Assembly (NCBI GenBank): GCA_029204225.1
Contig: CM055102.1
Span: 33,828,585 to 33,892,584, forward strand
Source: Diphasiastrum complanatum
Taxonomy: Eukaryota > Streptophyta > Lycopodiopsida > Lycopodiales > Lycopodiaceae
Length of the DNA stretch: 64,000 nt
Direction: 5' to 3'
Below are positions 25,192 through 36,404 of the stretch, piece by piece. The position numbers and the translations under genes were made by a program. How positions within the stretch are numbered: the first letter of the stretch is position 1; each line of letters starts with the position of its first letter. The notes below the pieces were generated by a model. That model worked only from the letters and a program-made list of their open reading frames with translations, made no database searches and had not been told where the DNA came from.

Positions 25192-25975
25192 ATGAATTCC
25201 CAAGGAAAAGCCAGTCCTATCATGGACAGGCTTGATGGAGCCAATTACCATCTGTGGAAATTTAAGATGAGAACCATGCTAATGGCTAAGAAGTTGTATG
25301 ACATTGTTACAGGTGCAGAAGGGAAACCCAAAGTTGACGACACAGCAATCTCCATATGGAAGGTGAAGGATGGCAAAGCATTTGCGCTAATCATCCTCAA
25401 CATTTCAGATACTCAGATTGGCCATGTATCCGAAACTCAGACATCCAAAGAAGTCTGGGACATCTTGAGCACATTATATGAAGTGCGAAATATAGCTTCC
25501 AAGCTACATCTCAGGAAGAAATTTTACTCCCTCAAGATGGCAAATAGTGATTCCCTGCATAATCACATCAACCAATTCAAGAACTTGCTGAAGCAAATGG
25601 CTGTTGTTAGATCTATCATAGACGATCAAGACATAGTGATGCAACTGCTTACAAGCTTGCCAAGCTCATACGACAGCTGGGTGATGATCATCACGACACG
25701 TCCAAAGCTGACTCTTTCAAGAGTCATCAAAATGTTGTTGTAGGAAGACACACGGAGGAACGAAGCCTCCAGATCCTCAGCTGATTCTCATGCTTTGTAC
25801 ACCAACAAGAACATGACTAAGCAAAAGAAGAAGAAGAAAGGCCCGAAGCAATCAAAGCAAGAACAAACATCAGCATAGCACAAAGAACAGTTGAATCCAC
25901 AAACAAAGAAGAAGTTGTTCTGCAGGTACTGCCAGAGAAACAACCACGAGATTCAAGACTGCCAGATACTACTAA
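25192..25975 (+). pseudogene. COP-G: copia gag fragment
   Basis: An open frame from 25192 to 25743 encodes a typical copia Gag N-terminus (LDGANYHLWKFKMRTMLM near residues 14-31, then ISDTQIGHV, a LRKKFYSLKM helix and a LLTSLPSSYDSW motif). After a TAG at 25741-25743 the same frame continues through a Lys-rich linker, another stop near 25877, and a zinc-knuckle segment CRYCQRNNHEIQDC near 25922-25963. It then ends abruptly, with no protease, integrase or RT behind it. The knuckle and flanking text resemble COP-E (about 52540) rather than COP-A or COP-D, so the two belong to one lineage. It is a truncated, inactive copy. Confidence 0.85.
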
Positions 25976-26784
25976 TAAAATTTCCAAAATTCACACGTGT
26001 GGGGAATGTCCACAAGTATGATAGATCTAATTAGCCTTTATGATTAGCACAATAACCTAATTCTAGATTGATTAGCAAGATCTAGTACAGAAGTTATGGC
26101 TTAACCACAATCTAGCATGCTAAGCAACAGAGAATGATAGCAATGAATCATAAATGAACAAAAGTACAAGATATCAGTGTATTAGCATTATCCTCAACAC
26201 AAGTTAGAGAAAGAAAGATAGAGAGATAACAAGCAAAAATTGTGTGGATCCAAAATGACAAGAGATAGCTACAAAGCTTTGGTTCTTCATCAAAAAATAT
26301 GAGGAGAGCTACACATATTTATGGAGTTTGAGGTAGCTTGAGGTAGAACCACATCCATCCATCATTTAATGACATCTAAAGTGAAAACTAGAGTCAATGT
26401 GACATTTGTCACATCTCATGCATGAATCTTCTCTACCAACTTTTTCCAAGTGTCCTAGTTCTAACTACAAATGTACAAATCATCATGCATGTGTCCATTA
26501 CACTTTGTGCATGCCTTGCATGTCACTATGGAACACTCACAATTAATGTATGTGAATTGCCACGAGTTTCTACTAGCATAATTTTGCTAATTCTATGTCT
26601 ACAATATATATGCAAGTTGTACTCATCATTCTAGATATGACATATCCATGTAGCTCGAGTTCTATCTCGACCAAACTTGGCATTTTGCATTTATGAACAA
26701 CATACTTGCATGGTACAATATTTGTAGCAAGCCTAAAGTCAAGATGGATTATTTTTCCATTTCAATAGTCCTCTTGAAAACAAT
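25976..26784 (-). repeat. Probable 3' LTR or tail of COP-H
   Basis: This non-coding stretch lies directly downstream, on the minus strand, of the COP-H RNase H end. It carries the palindrome ttcacacgtgtg at 25990-26001 near its far end, as LTRs of other copia families here do, and a TATA-like ataaatatgtg on the minus strand near 26320. No second LTR copy is in the window, so ends are uncertain. Confidence 0.4.
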
Positions 26785-27300
26785 CTATATTGACTTGAAC
26801 ATGGATCTTGGTATTACTCTAAGATTGGCTCTATGCTTGATGAAGGAACTTTTCCTCAAAGGTTTGGTGAGCATATCAGCAATACAAGATGATGTGTCGA
26901 TGTGCTCCAAGTAGATTTCCCCTCCAATGAGCTTCTCTCTCACAAAGTGATGTGCAACTTCGATATGCTTGCTTCTTGCATGGAATATCGGGTTCTTGGC
27001 AAGGGCTTGGGCTGAAATGTTGTCGCACATGATCATACGTAGATCTTCTTCCATGATTATCTTTAGCTCCACTAGTAACCTCCTGATCCAAAGCACTTCC
27101 TTTGTTGTTGTAGTGAGTGCCTTATACTCAGCTTCGTGATATAGTATCTTGCTTTTTGAAAAGCCAAGATATCAAGTTTCCTCCAAGATATATGACATAT
27201 GCACTTGTAGATTTTCGATCTGCTCTATCACTTACAAAATCTAAGTCTAAATAGCCAACAATAGAAAGATCTTCACTTTTATACATCAAGATGGAGCCAT
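26785..27300 (-). pseudogene. COP-H: copia RNase H C-terminal fragment
   Basis: On the minus strand, the C-terminus of a copia polyprotein is readable: DRADRKSTSAYVIYLGG (about 27230-27180), SWLFKKQDT, then after a small frameshift EYKALTTTTKEVLWIRRLLV, MCDNISAQALAKNPIFHARS and KHIEVAHHFVREK. The frame ends at 26785. RT is absent upstream, where the sequence stops at the (CT)n tract. The frameshift near 27130 and the truncation make it non-functional. It points the opposite way to COP-G, 0.8 kb to its left. Confidence 0.88.
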
Positions 27301-27353
27301 CAAGGCAGAATCATATGGATCAAGAAAGGCAAGTTTTCTTTGGCAAGATTATG

Positions 27354-27481
<128 letters not shown>

Positions 27482-27579
27482 ACTATGCTAACACAGAGAA
27501 AATAAAAAAATAAAAAATAAAACTCCGTGGCATGTGTTTTGTAAGACCACTTATGAGTATCTGTCAATAAACTTCAGCC

Positions 27580-28279
27580 ATGACATGTGTTTTGTAAGTC
27601 CATGAGTAGAAGCTTAAATAATAATAAAAAAGCTTAAACTTAGATTTAGAACTTAGACTTAGGAAACTTAAGATTAGAAATATTTTATCTTAAGCTTTCC
27701 TAAGTTAAGAAATTTGAGGTTCTAATTCCTAAGTTAGAAGTTCTAGAAAGGCTAGAAACAGATTAGTCCCATAAGTTAGTAGATACTTATGGAAGACCCT
27801 CCTTGCAAATAAAAGGAGAGGTATTTGCTTGAGATTAAGCTATCTTGCTCTCTATTTTGGATAATTATCATTCTATTTCATTTGTGTTCCCTTTGGAAAG
27901 GTGCATAGCTTGAGGGAAGGTGCTCAGGCCTCTTCTTGCCTCCTTTTCATCGGTTTTATTGTGGCATATTCATTATTGCTTATTTGCTTAGTATTTGCCG
28001 CAATCTCGTTTTATTACCCTTTGGGTGTTAATCTAGGATTTAATCTAATCACCTTGCTAGTTGGGCAAGCCTTAGTAAGGTTTTGTATTTTGTCATCTCA
28101 GTTAATTTCATTTATGTTTTGGGCACTAGTTGGGTAAGCCTTAGTGCTTCATCATTATTTTATTTTCGTATTCCGTTGAAGCTTGTTGTAGAAACTTAAA
28201 AAGTGGACGAATCTCTACATCCCTATACTACACCCATACGTAGATCTAGCCACCGCACGAACTATAAATACTTCCAACA
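27580..28279 (+). repeat. GYP-2 5' LTR (left end uncertain)
   Basis: The right end is set by CCAACA followed at once by a canonical gypsy PBS. A TATAAATA word lies at 28263-28270, only 10 bp from this end. The left end is placed near a TGTGTTTTGTAAG word, which is itself repeated at 27532 and 27577, so it may be off. The tract attaches gttgggcaagccttagt / gttgggtaagccttagt repeated at 28059 and 28130. No second LTR is in the window. Confidence 0.5.
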
Positions 28280-28295
28280 TTGGCGCCGTTGCCGC
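28280..28295 (+). other. GYP-2 primer-binding site
   Basis: TTGGCGCCGTTGCCGC is the canonical PBS of plant Athila/Tat-type gypsy elements. Confidence 0.85.
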
Positions 28296-29124
28296 TTTTT
28301 AAGTATTTTCTACCTAGCTTCTTCTCCTTTTTCTTTTTGTTTTTTTTAACTTCCGTGTTGTATGTTTGCTTGTGTGCTTGTCTCTATCTAGCAACAAACA
28401 GCACGCGTTGTCTCTCCAAGTCCTACACGAGCTACGAAGCAACTTTTTCAACCCGGGAGAAGCAACAAAAGAGACAACTTGGGCATTTTCTTCAAAAGAA
28501 GTGACCCAAGTGACCTTTTCACAACCAAAAAGGTATATCAGAATTCGTCAGCCTGTCTACAGCCTTAACAGACCCTGATCTTTCATTTTATCACCTCCAC
28601 AAATTTTGACAACGACCAGATTTTGAGAAAACAGCCTGATATACTATCAAAATCCCTTATTTCTCACCCAAATCTTTGTCCTAGAATTCGACAGCTTCAC
28701 TGAGGCTAGATATCACTAAGAGCAATCCTCCAGCAGCCGCGAATTCTATCTCAGAGATTTTGCCCGTTTACTGTCACATTTTTTTCCATATTCCCTATCT
28801 GCCAGTCAAACCTCTCTGTTAGAATTTGCCATCTAGCCTAAGAATTTGTTCTTAAAAAACACAATTTCCCTGTCCTATCCGCAAATTCTAAAACTCCAAT
28901 TTTTTCCCAAAAAATCTAAAAAATCACTATTTTGACATTCAAAACTCCTTTTCAGAATTTGTGAGTATTACAGTTAGATTTATCTGCCTTTCCACAATTT
29001 CTCAGCCTGTCCGCAAATTCTATTACGATCAGAAAGGCCAGTTTTTGTTCTACAATATCCATTCTACAAGCAAACTACCCTTTTACCAAGTATAGTACTG
29101 TCCTGCTCATCTATATTCTGCATC
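28296..29124 (+). other. GYP-2 leader
   Basis: Pyrimidine-rich leader between PBS and the gag start. It has scattered repeats of cagcctg(t)c and gaattc(g), but no convincing ORF. Confidence 0.45.
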
Positions 29125-29299
29125 ATGTCTCATGACTGTGCTGAATCTTCTAATTCGACTCCTCCACAACTAGAACAAAGAATTCCACGTATCGATGTGG
29201 AAGAGTTATCAGGAGAGGCATTGGAGCAAGTACAAAAATTTGGGGTGTGCGACATGATAAAGAATCATGACATAACCGACGTCAAGAATGACCGATAGG
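29125..29299 (+). pseudogene. GYP-2 gag start, truncated
   Basis: An ATG at 29125 after the leader opens a 58-codon frame rich in polar residues (SSNSTPPQLEQRIPRIDVEE) that stops at 29297. The position after LTR, PBS and leader suggests the N-terminus of gag, but there is no capsid motif. The element breaks off here and unrelated sequence follows. Confidence 0.4.
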
Positions 29300-30164
29300 C
29301 ACCTATGAAGACTGAATTCAGCTGCTCTGGCATGCACGTCTATGGTTGGAAAATGATCTGCAATAGATGTTGTCACATACCACCCCTGGTCAGCGACATA
29401 CTTGCTTGCAATCTTTGTTGTGGCTTCTGGCAAGTCATCAGTAAAGATGTTCCAAAATGGAACCGAGGCCTCGTCGATAATGCCACGAACACAAAGTGAT
29501 GTTGGAAAGTCGGCCCATACCAATTGTCCATGTCACTAGCTTCACCGTTCAAGGACTGGTCGGCGAAAAAATGTGTCTGCAAAAACTCTTGAGTGATGTT
29601 GTTCGGCCTCTTTTTTTTGCGATTCTCGTGACATCCATCCTCATGTTTTGCACATATATACTTAACATGAACCAATCCACAATCATCTGCCATGTGTTAA
29701 CAAATTGGTATGAGCAATCATTTTCAGTGTTAAGCCCAACAGTGGTGCTAAAATGACATGATCAAAATAAAAAAAAATACATACCTTCACTAGACATATT
29801 TTTATGTGAGTATCATCTTGTGGAAGGTGGTCCTCTTCATCGATATCACTATCATCCTCATCATAGTGATGGGATGGGCAATCATCAAAATTGCTATGTG
29901 CTTTTGCCCAACTACATAGTCCAACCTCTTTTTGCTTCTCATCTCTTTTTTTTTTACTTGTCTTCCTCAGTTTTTTTTTTTTATGCAGAGGCTTCATAGA
30001 TTGGAGGTAGCAAGGATTTACCTTTATGCCTAGCTTCTCATTCACAAAACACCTTATCCTCGCATGGATGCATGTCACCTTTCGGCTAGTCAAGCACCAA
30101 GGACATTTCCTAAGCTCCCATGCACTGATGTCATAAGCTTTCCACTCAAGATATTTGTAGGAAG
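29300..30164 (-). other. Unrecognised gene-like segment, possibly spliced
   Basis: I do not recognise this gene. On the minus strand, 30160-29790 is open and gives a Cys-bearing stretch (RKCPWCLTSRKVTCIH), then a very Lys-rich part and an acidic run (HYDEDDSDIDEEDHLPQDD). It is followed by a good splice-donor word (AAG/GTATGT near 29783), a T-rich stretch and an acceptor-like CACATGGCAG ending at 29693. Beyond it lie two overlapping open stretches (29693-29373 and 29523-29209); the second gives a clean 70-residue run with ASKYVADQGWYVTTS and ADHFPTIDVHARAAEF. Phases across the putative intron do not fit cleanly. Fragment of a host gene or of an uncommon transposon are both possible. It is cut on the right by COP-C. 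Confidence 0.3.
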
Positions 30165-32650
30165 ACAACATTGGAAACATTCTCTTCATGAAATATGACA
30201 TTTCTACTCATGACATCTTTATCTCTATAAGGAATGTACACTTTGTAAGCCTTGCTTACTTCACTATAGCCAAAAATACTTTTAGGGAGACCAAGAACAT
30301 GTTCTTTCTTTGCCATTACCTCCAAAGATTTGAAGTTGGGATGGGCCAACCTCTTATGCCAAACTTCTTGGTTTGTCAATTGTTCCCTAGCCATACATCC
30401 TTCATGCCTAGAGATCACGCATGCATCCAATATGAAAAGCTTATCATGCCTCCTTCCTTGAGCAATCAAGGTCCCACATTTACTTATCACACAAGCATCT
30501 CCAATGAGCTCAACATCAAGCCCCTTGTCAAACACTAAGCAAGTTTTTAGTGATTGAAGGAATGTGCAATACATTTTCAAGATTAGCTTTCCTATTTGTT
30601 GAAAGAGAAATAGGAATTGTGCCTATGTCTTTGATGTCACATTGACCATCATTTGCAGTATAGATGATGTTGCTCTCTCCCTCATAAGACAATAAGAATG
30701 AAAATTATTCCTTATGTCTTGTCATGTGAGATGAGGCTCCACTATCAATCCACCAAGGATCATTCTCATCTATATGTGCAAGCAAACTTGAAGTCATAAT
30801 AAGATTCACAAATGCTATCCTCTTCTTCATCTATTGCTAGATTTCCTTGCCTCTCACCTTTCTCTCTTTTCTTCTTATGACCTTCATTAGCAAAATGATC
30901 TCAAGCTTTGATTGCAACCAATGTTCTTCAGCCAATAAGATTTCTTGCAAGTCAACCACACTTGGCAAGACTCTTTGAATGGCAAAACTTTGCACAAGGT
31001 TAGATGTTCATCTAGCAAACCATTCAACATAAACTGGACTATTTCACCATCTTTTATGCTTCCATCAATACATGCTAGATCATCACTTAAGGACTTAACC
31101 CTCAAGACAAATGCATGAGCACTTTCTCCCTCTCTTTGTCTACTAGAAAATATTTGCCTCCTTAGGGTCAATACCCTAGATATGGACTTTGATTCAAAGA
31201 GCTTCTTCAAGGCATTCAATGACTCTTACCAACTTTCTTGGGAATTCATTGGTAACATTCATTTTAATGATATGAAGAGTCCTTTTAGCCTTCTAATCAA
31301 ACCTTTGTTGCTCTTGAACTGTGAGTGGTCTCTCTTCAGTTCCTGCAACTATGTCCATGAGTTCATTCAACTCAAGTAAGGACTCCATTCTCACTTTCCA
31401 AGTAGAGTAGTTTGATGAATGCAACCTATCATTAGTTTCTAGCATGATCCCACCATTGGAAGCCATGAATATAATGATTCTTCAACTTTTAGAATCTGTC
31501 CTAATGCACCTAGCACTCTCTTTTCTCTCAACAAATGATGGATAAGGAGATCTCAAAGGATCTAGGACCCTAAAACACTTCTATCTTGAACCTGGCTAGT
31601 TTCCAAGCATAGAAAGGAAGATTGAGACATATGCAACACTTTGCACACACTAAGAATGGATTACAAACTCAAACCAACTTGAAAAAATTCTTGCTTAAGC
31701 TCTCAAACTTTCCAGCAAGTGACCAAATCAAGTTATGGTGTGAAGAGTTACTTGCATTACTAGAAAATACACAAGACTAGGCTGCTAAAAATACCTAGAA
31801 TTGAACAAACTTGATCAACATATGATCAACACACTAAGATATTGATTCAACCTGTAAAACCACATGTAAACCACACTTCTAAAAGTTTATAAAGCCCATC
31901 AAGTGATGAATACAATCTTTAGAGGTGAATGAAAGAGCACACTTAGTGAATCACAAGACTAGCTTCACTAGCTTGCCAAATCTTGATGTTTAGATGTAGA
32001 TCTAAGATCACTTCACATGAAAATGTTCCTCAACCTGTTAAGAACCTCAAAACACATTTGCATAGTGGTTAGAACCATCTAGCAAATGCTCCAATCAGAT
32101 TACATAAGGAGAGTAACTTACATGCTCAACAAAGTACACCAAAATTTATGCAAAAGATTGTTGACAATTTGTTCACCCAAAAGGGAATCTTTCATTCAAG
32201 TGCAAGCTTTGCTCATCCTTTTGGATAAATATAAAATCACTTAAAGAGTATTTGTCATCCACTTAAGGAGAAGGTTCATCCACTTAAGGAGAGTATTCAT
32301 CCACAGAACTGGAGATTGTCAACAATAGATTGAACAGAACATTGTTAGTATTCAATATGCACAAGCCTCAAATGATTAGGTGTTATGATCTAGTCCAAAA
32401 TCACTTCTTCTTAGCCTCTGATCTTCAATAAACCTAAAATATGCTTTTGATCCACAAGTTCAACTCAACAAACAAAGGTTAGTAAGATTTGATCAACAAT
32501 GCAATGCATAATCATGCTAGAACTTGATCAAACATCCAAATATCACCATAAATGGAAACCTTACTAAAAGTAATAGCCAACTAGCTCTGATACCATGTGA
32601 AAAAAGTGGATCTTGAATGGATCCAAATTCCCAAAATATTTGGCTAAGAT
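30165..32650 (-). pseudogene. COP-C: degenerate copia element of the COP-D family
   Basis: Read on the minus strand: a piece of LTR end (32650-32596), the PBS TGGTATCAGAGC (32595-32584), a leader matching COP-D's leader, the gag start at 31466 (MASNGGI as in COP-D), gag (31219-30887), the protease region near 30740, a pre-integrase HKRLAHPNFKSLEVM stretch near 30330, and a jump straight to GYSEVSKAYKVYIP, which in COP-D lies after the integrase core. So the integrase core is deleted and everything downstream of about 30165 is lost. Several frameshifts and stops are present. Its 5' LTR is cut to about 55 bp where it meets the GYP-1 gag sequence. Confidence 0.82.
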
Positions 32651-33900
32651 CTTTCTCCTCCTGCCAATTTGATGGAACCAGAATCTTACGGAAGTGCTGA
32701 GCAATGGAGCTATGGTAATGATCAGGAAGGTGGATCTTCATAACAGTATGCCATTTATGTTGCCTCTCAACAACAAGCCTCGAGAAATTGGGCCATAGCA
32801 TCACTTGGATATTTTGCATGTGGAGAAAATCACAGAATTGCAGAATGCCCAAATAAGGGAAAATTTGTACCATTCTGTCGTGATTGTGGATATGGACATT
32901 GCTATAAAGACTGTCCAGCAAGACCGAAGCCACCACCAGCTACAACACCTGTAAATTTGATAACAATCAAGCAAGGATCAGTAGCTCAGAATAAACCAAG
33001 TGCACCCTTGATGGTGGTCACCAGAGCACAAAAGCAATAAGAACCAGTAGTGGATTCAGTACTTGCTGATTCTATACCATTGAGCGATACACCAACAACA
33101 TCGGGGGTCTATCCAAATCTTAATATAGAAAAACAAAGATATCACGATATGAGACAGTGGATTAAACATCTGCAAGAAGAAGAGGAACTTGAAGCTGCTA
33201 AAGCAACAACCGAAGTTAGGTCTTCGCCATTGCAGCCTCCAAGAAATTTACGTACGGATATGAATGATCAACTACATCATCACGAAGAATTCTTCCAGAC
33301 GACTGAACCGGAAGTACCACATACAGAATTACTCATGAATATTTTGTCTAGCAAGAACAATATTTCATTGGGAGAGTTCCTAAAGTTGGTGCCAAAAGCA
33401 AAAGAAGTCTTAGCACAGAAGTTAGCTCAAGAAGAATCAGAAGACCATCAGGAGCCGCTTTTTTGTGCCGTATTTAAATTATCTAACGATGTACTCCATG
33501 TTGGAGCCACTTGGGAAAGTGAACAAAAGAATATCACTCTGCCGATACAACATAAACAATTTTCTAAAGAAGCAGCCATGATAGATGGCGGTTCAGGAGT
33601 TAACCTGATTTCTACAAAGCTATGTACAAAATGGGGGCCTTACAAAGATTAAGCCTGCTACTTTTGCTATTAAGCTAGCTGATCAAACAACAATTCGTCC
33701 ACAAGGAATGGTGGAAGATATACTTGTCAGGATTGCAGGAGTATAGTTCGTCATTACTTTCATCGTGATCGACTTACCATAAGTACCAAATGTCTACCGA
33801 GTTCTCTTAGGACGTCCATGTTTATGAGTTGCACAAGTAATTCATAACTGGGATATCAGAAAAATCACTTTTGAAAATTGTGAACGTGCAGTTAAAGTTG
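32651..33900 (+). pseudogene. GYP-1 gag C-terminus and protease
   Basis: From about 32672 the frame reads the tail of Gag, with a TAA near 32747, then two zinc-knuckle segments: a first whose leading Cys is lost (FACGENHRIAEC) and a second (CRDCGYGHCYKDC) at about 32876-32914. They bind element RNA. After a TAA near 33040 the frame 33050-33652 encodes a linker and the aspartic protease, with the active-site motif MIDGGSGVNLIS at 33578-33613 (catalytic Asp codon 33584-33586). A frameshift near 33640 moves the rest of the protease (PQGMVEDILVRI, VYRVLLGRP) to another frame with further stops up to about 33890. This is the complement of the gag half at 4374-5162. Confidence 0.85.
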
Positions 33901-33905
33901 ATCCT

Positions 33906-34687
33906 ATGACTTGGACTATAAAGCCAGTGGTTCAAAAAGTGGATGACGATTCATCAACAACGGATCACACTTGTGATCAACCAGTGAAAAAATTGGGAGT
34001 TCACTACGATTCTCAAACGGATACTGTCAATTGGAATGAAGCTCTTGCAACAATTGATTGTATAGCAGGATATATGTGTCAACAAGATATTCAATCAGAG
34101 ATGAGCGAGATTTCCTTATTAGATTGAAGTTTGGATACGCCAATCACGTTTTCACTAAATGTGCTGAATGTAGCCTAAATATCAACGGAACCTATACCAG
34201 ATCCAATTGAGGATGATCTCATACCAATGAGCCATGCCTTAACTTATGATGGCAATGCAGAACTTACGGATGAATAGATTCTACATCATATGGATCCGAC
34301 CAGATTTGGAGTGCGTAATGTTCCTGATGAACCAACAAGCAAATCGTCCAAAGCAGTTATATTGAAGGAAGATAGGATCACAGGTTCGATGACAAAGAAA
34401 CAAGCAAAGCAACATTATAATACGGTCCTGAAATGGGAAAATCCCCCTCAAAAGATTGACTCAAAGGAAGTGCCACCTCTATTGGATAAAGGCAAAGGAA
34501 AAGTCAAGAATAATTCTTCAAGTCAGATTTCCAGCAAGACATCATCGTCTAGGAAGTCTTCACCTGTGAAGAAAATTTATCATCCCGAAAGTCATCACCT
34601 CCACGATCAATTTCTACTAAGAAGACTAAATGAAGATCCAAGACAAGTCCTTTCAAAAAAGAACAAGCAAATGTAGTCCAGCATGAT
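33906..34687 (+). pseudogene. GYP-1 protease-RT linker
   Basis: Open segments at 33906-34127 and 34290-34676 encode a polar, Ser/Lys-rich linker (for example the KTSSSRKSSPVKK stretch) with stops at 34125 and near 34275. No domain is recognised. Long linkers between protease and RT are usual in large plant gypsy elements. Confidence 0.6.
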
Positions 34688-35653
34688 ATGTCAGAGCATT
34701 TTAAACGTTATACACTGGATGAAGTGGTTATCATGTTACCTAAAGCACATTGTGAACCTGAAGAACACATGCAGGAATCTAAAGAGGTTTACAATGGCCC
34801 AGCTAGGACGCAACCAATGAATCTTGCAGAACCAGGAGAACTGGAAAAGATTGTACAAGTGGGATCACAACTCACTCCTGAACAGTATCAAGCACTCTGT
34901 TTGTTACTTATTAAGTATCAAGATTGCTTTGCATGGACTTATCAAGATTTGAAGGGTATTTCGACATCAGTCATTGAACATACCATACCTTTAGTACCTG
35001 ATGCAGTACCAAAGGTTACAAAGTTCTATCGTTGTAATCCTAATGTGGCAGATCTGATAAAGAAAGAACTTTAGAGATTGCTTGACGCCGATTCCATTTA
35101 TGAGATCGAGCATACCGAATGGATTTCACTCATTGTCATTGCTCCTAAGAAAAATGGAAAATTGCGAATCTGTGTGAATCTCAAAGCATTGAATAAAGTG
35201 ACACAGAAGGATCACTTTCCGTTACCTTTTATTGGAAGCATTTTGGATCATCTTGCTGGAGTGGAAGCTTATAGTTTCCTGGATGGATTTAGTGGTTACA
35301 ACCAAGCTAAGATTGCACCTACCGATCACCACAAAACTGTTTTTGCAACAGAATGGGACACCTATGGTTACAAAGTAATGTTGTTTGGACTCTGTAATGT
35401 GCCAAGTTCATTCCAAAGAGTAATGCAATTTGCCTTTAAAGATTATCTGCAGAAATTCCTTGAAATTTACTTGGACGACTTGGGAGTTCATAGCACAAAT
35501 ACAGACCACCTGGATCAATTGGAGAAAGTCTTTAAAAGATGCCGCAAATATCAGATTTCTCTAAATCCGAAAAAAATGTCAGATATGGGTTTCTCACGGA
35601 GTGGTGCTTGGACATGTGATATCAAGACATGGTATTGCCACCGATTATTCTAA
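34688..35653 (+). pseudogene. GYP-1 reverse transcriptase
   Basis: Two in-frame segments separated by a TAG at 35072-35074 encode a Ty3/gypsy RT, which copies element RNA into DNA in the particle. Motifs in order are CFAWTYQDLKGI, the ISLIVIAPKKNGKLRICVN block (about 35125-35180), KDHFPLPFI, FLDGFSGYNQ (catalytic Asp), TVFATEWDTYGYKVMLFGLC, and the catalytic YLDD at 35468-35479. The frame breaks at 35653 within the connection region, about where FLGH-type text is expected. Catalytic residues are kept but the stop and later frameshifts inactivate it. Confidence 0.9.
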
Positions 35654-36400
35654 GATCAAAGTTATTGTGGAATTGCCACCGCCAGCAACAATTCGAGGAG
35701 TTTATGTGTTTATGGGTCATGCAAACTACTATCGAATTTTTATTATCTTCTTTGCGGATTTAGCGTGACCTATATAAAAATTAACTATTGTTCCTATTTG
35801 GGAAGTAGAGGTGTTAGGAGCCTTTGAAAAGTTAAACAAAACATTATCTTCAGAACCAATTCTGCGTTCTCCAGATTGGACATTAGAGTTTCATGTTCAT
35901 ATAGATGCCTCAAAATACGCCATTGGATCAGTTTTGACATAGCCAGGTGACTATAAGAAGGATTATCCTATACGATTTGCAAGTAGACAATTTACAGATC
36001 CAGAGAAGAATTATTCAATAACAAAACGTGAAGCGCTAGCCATGATTTTTTCTGTTCGGAAATTTTGTCACTACCTCATGGAAATGCAACTTTGCATTTT
36101 ATACGGATCATCAATTGTTACTTTACTTGGTAAATAAGACATGCAATACTGGACGTATTGCAAGATGGTTATTATTATTGACTGAATTTGACTTTCGAAT
36201 TGTGGTCAGAAAGGGGAAGCAACATTATCTAGCCATCACATTTCGCGAATTGAATCCGCACCAGTTAATACTGAAGTGGATGATGAACTGCCAGATGCTG
36301 CGTTGTTCTATGTTGAAGCAGTACCTGAGTGGGCGGCATATATTGTTGAGTACCTGATGCTAGGACAACCGAATGACTCTTTGACAAAAGTATAGAAAAG
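35654..36400 (+). pseudogene. GYP-1 RNase H region
   Basis: In shifted frames, the connection (VFMGHANYYRIF) and the Ty3-type RNase H are readable: EFHVHIDASKYAIGSVLT near 35890-35940, PIRFASRQF, and NYSITKREALAMIFSVRKF near 36010-36065. Stops near 35765, 35940 and 36136 and a frameshift near 36090 break it. The 36115-36357 frame continues with LLLLTEFDFRIVVRKGKQH, the usual end of RNase H. Confidence 0.85.
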
Positions 36401-36404
36401 ACAA

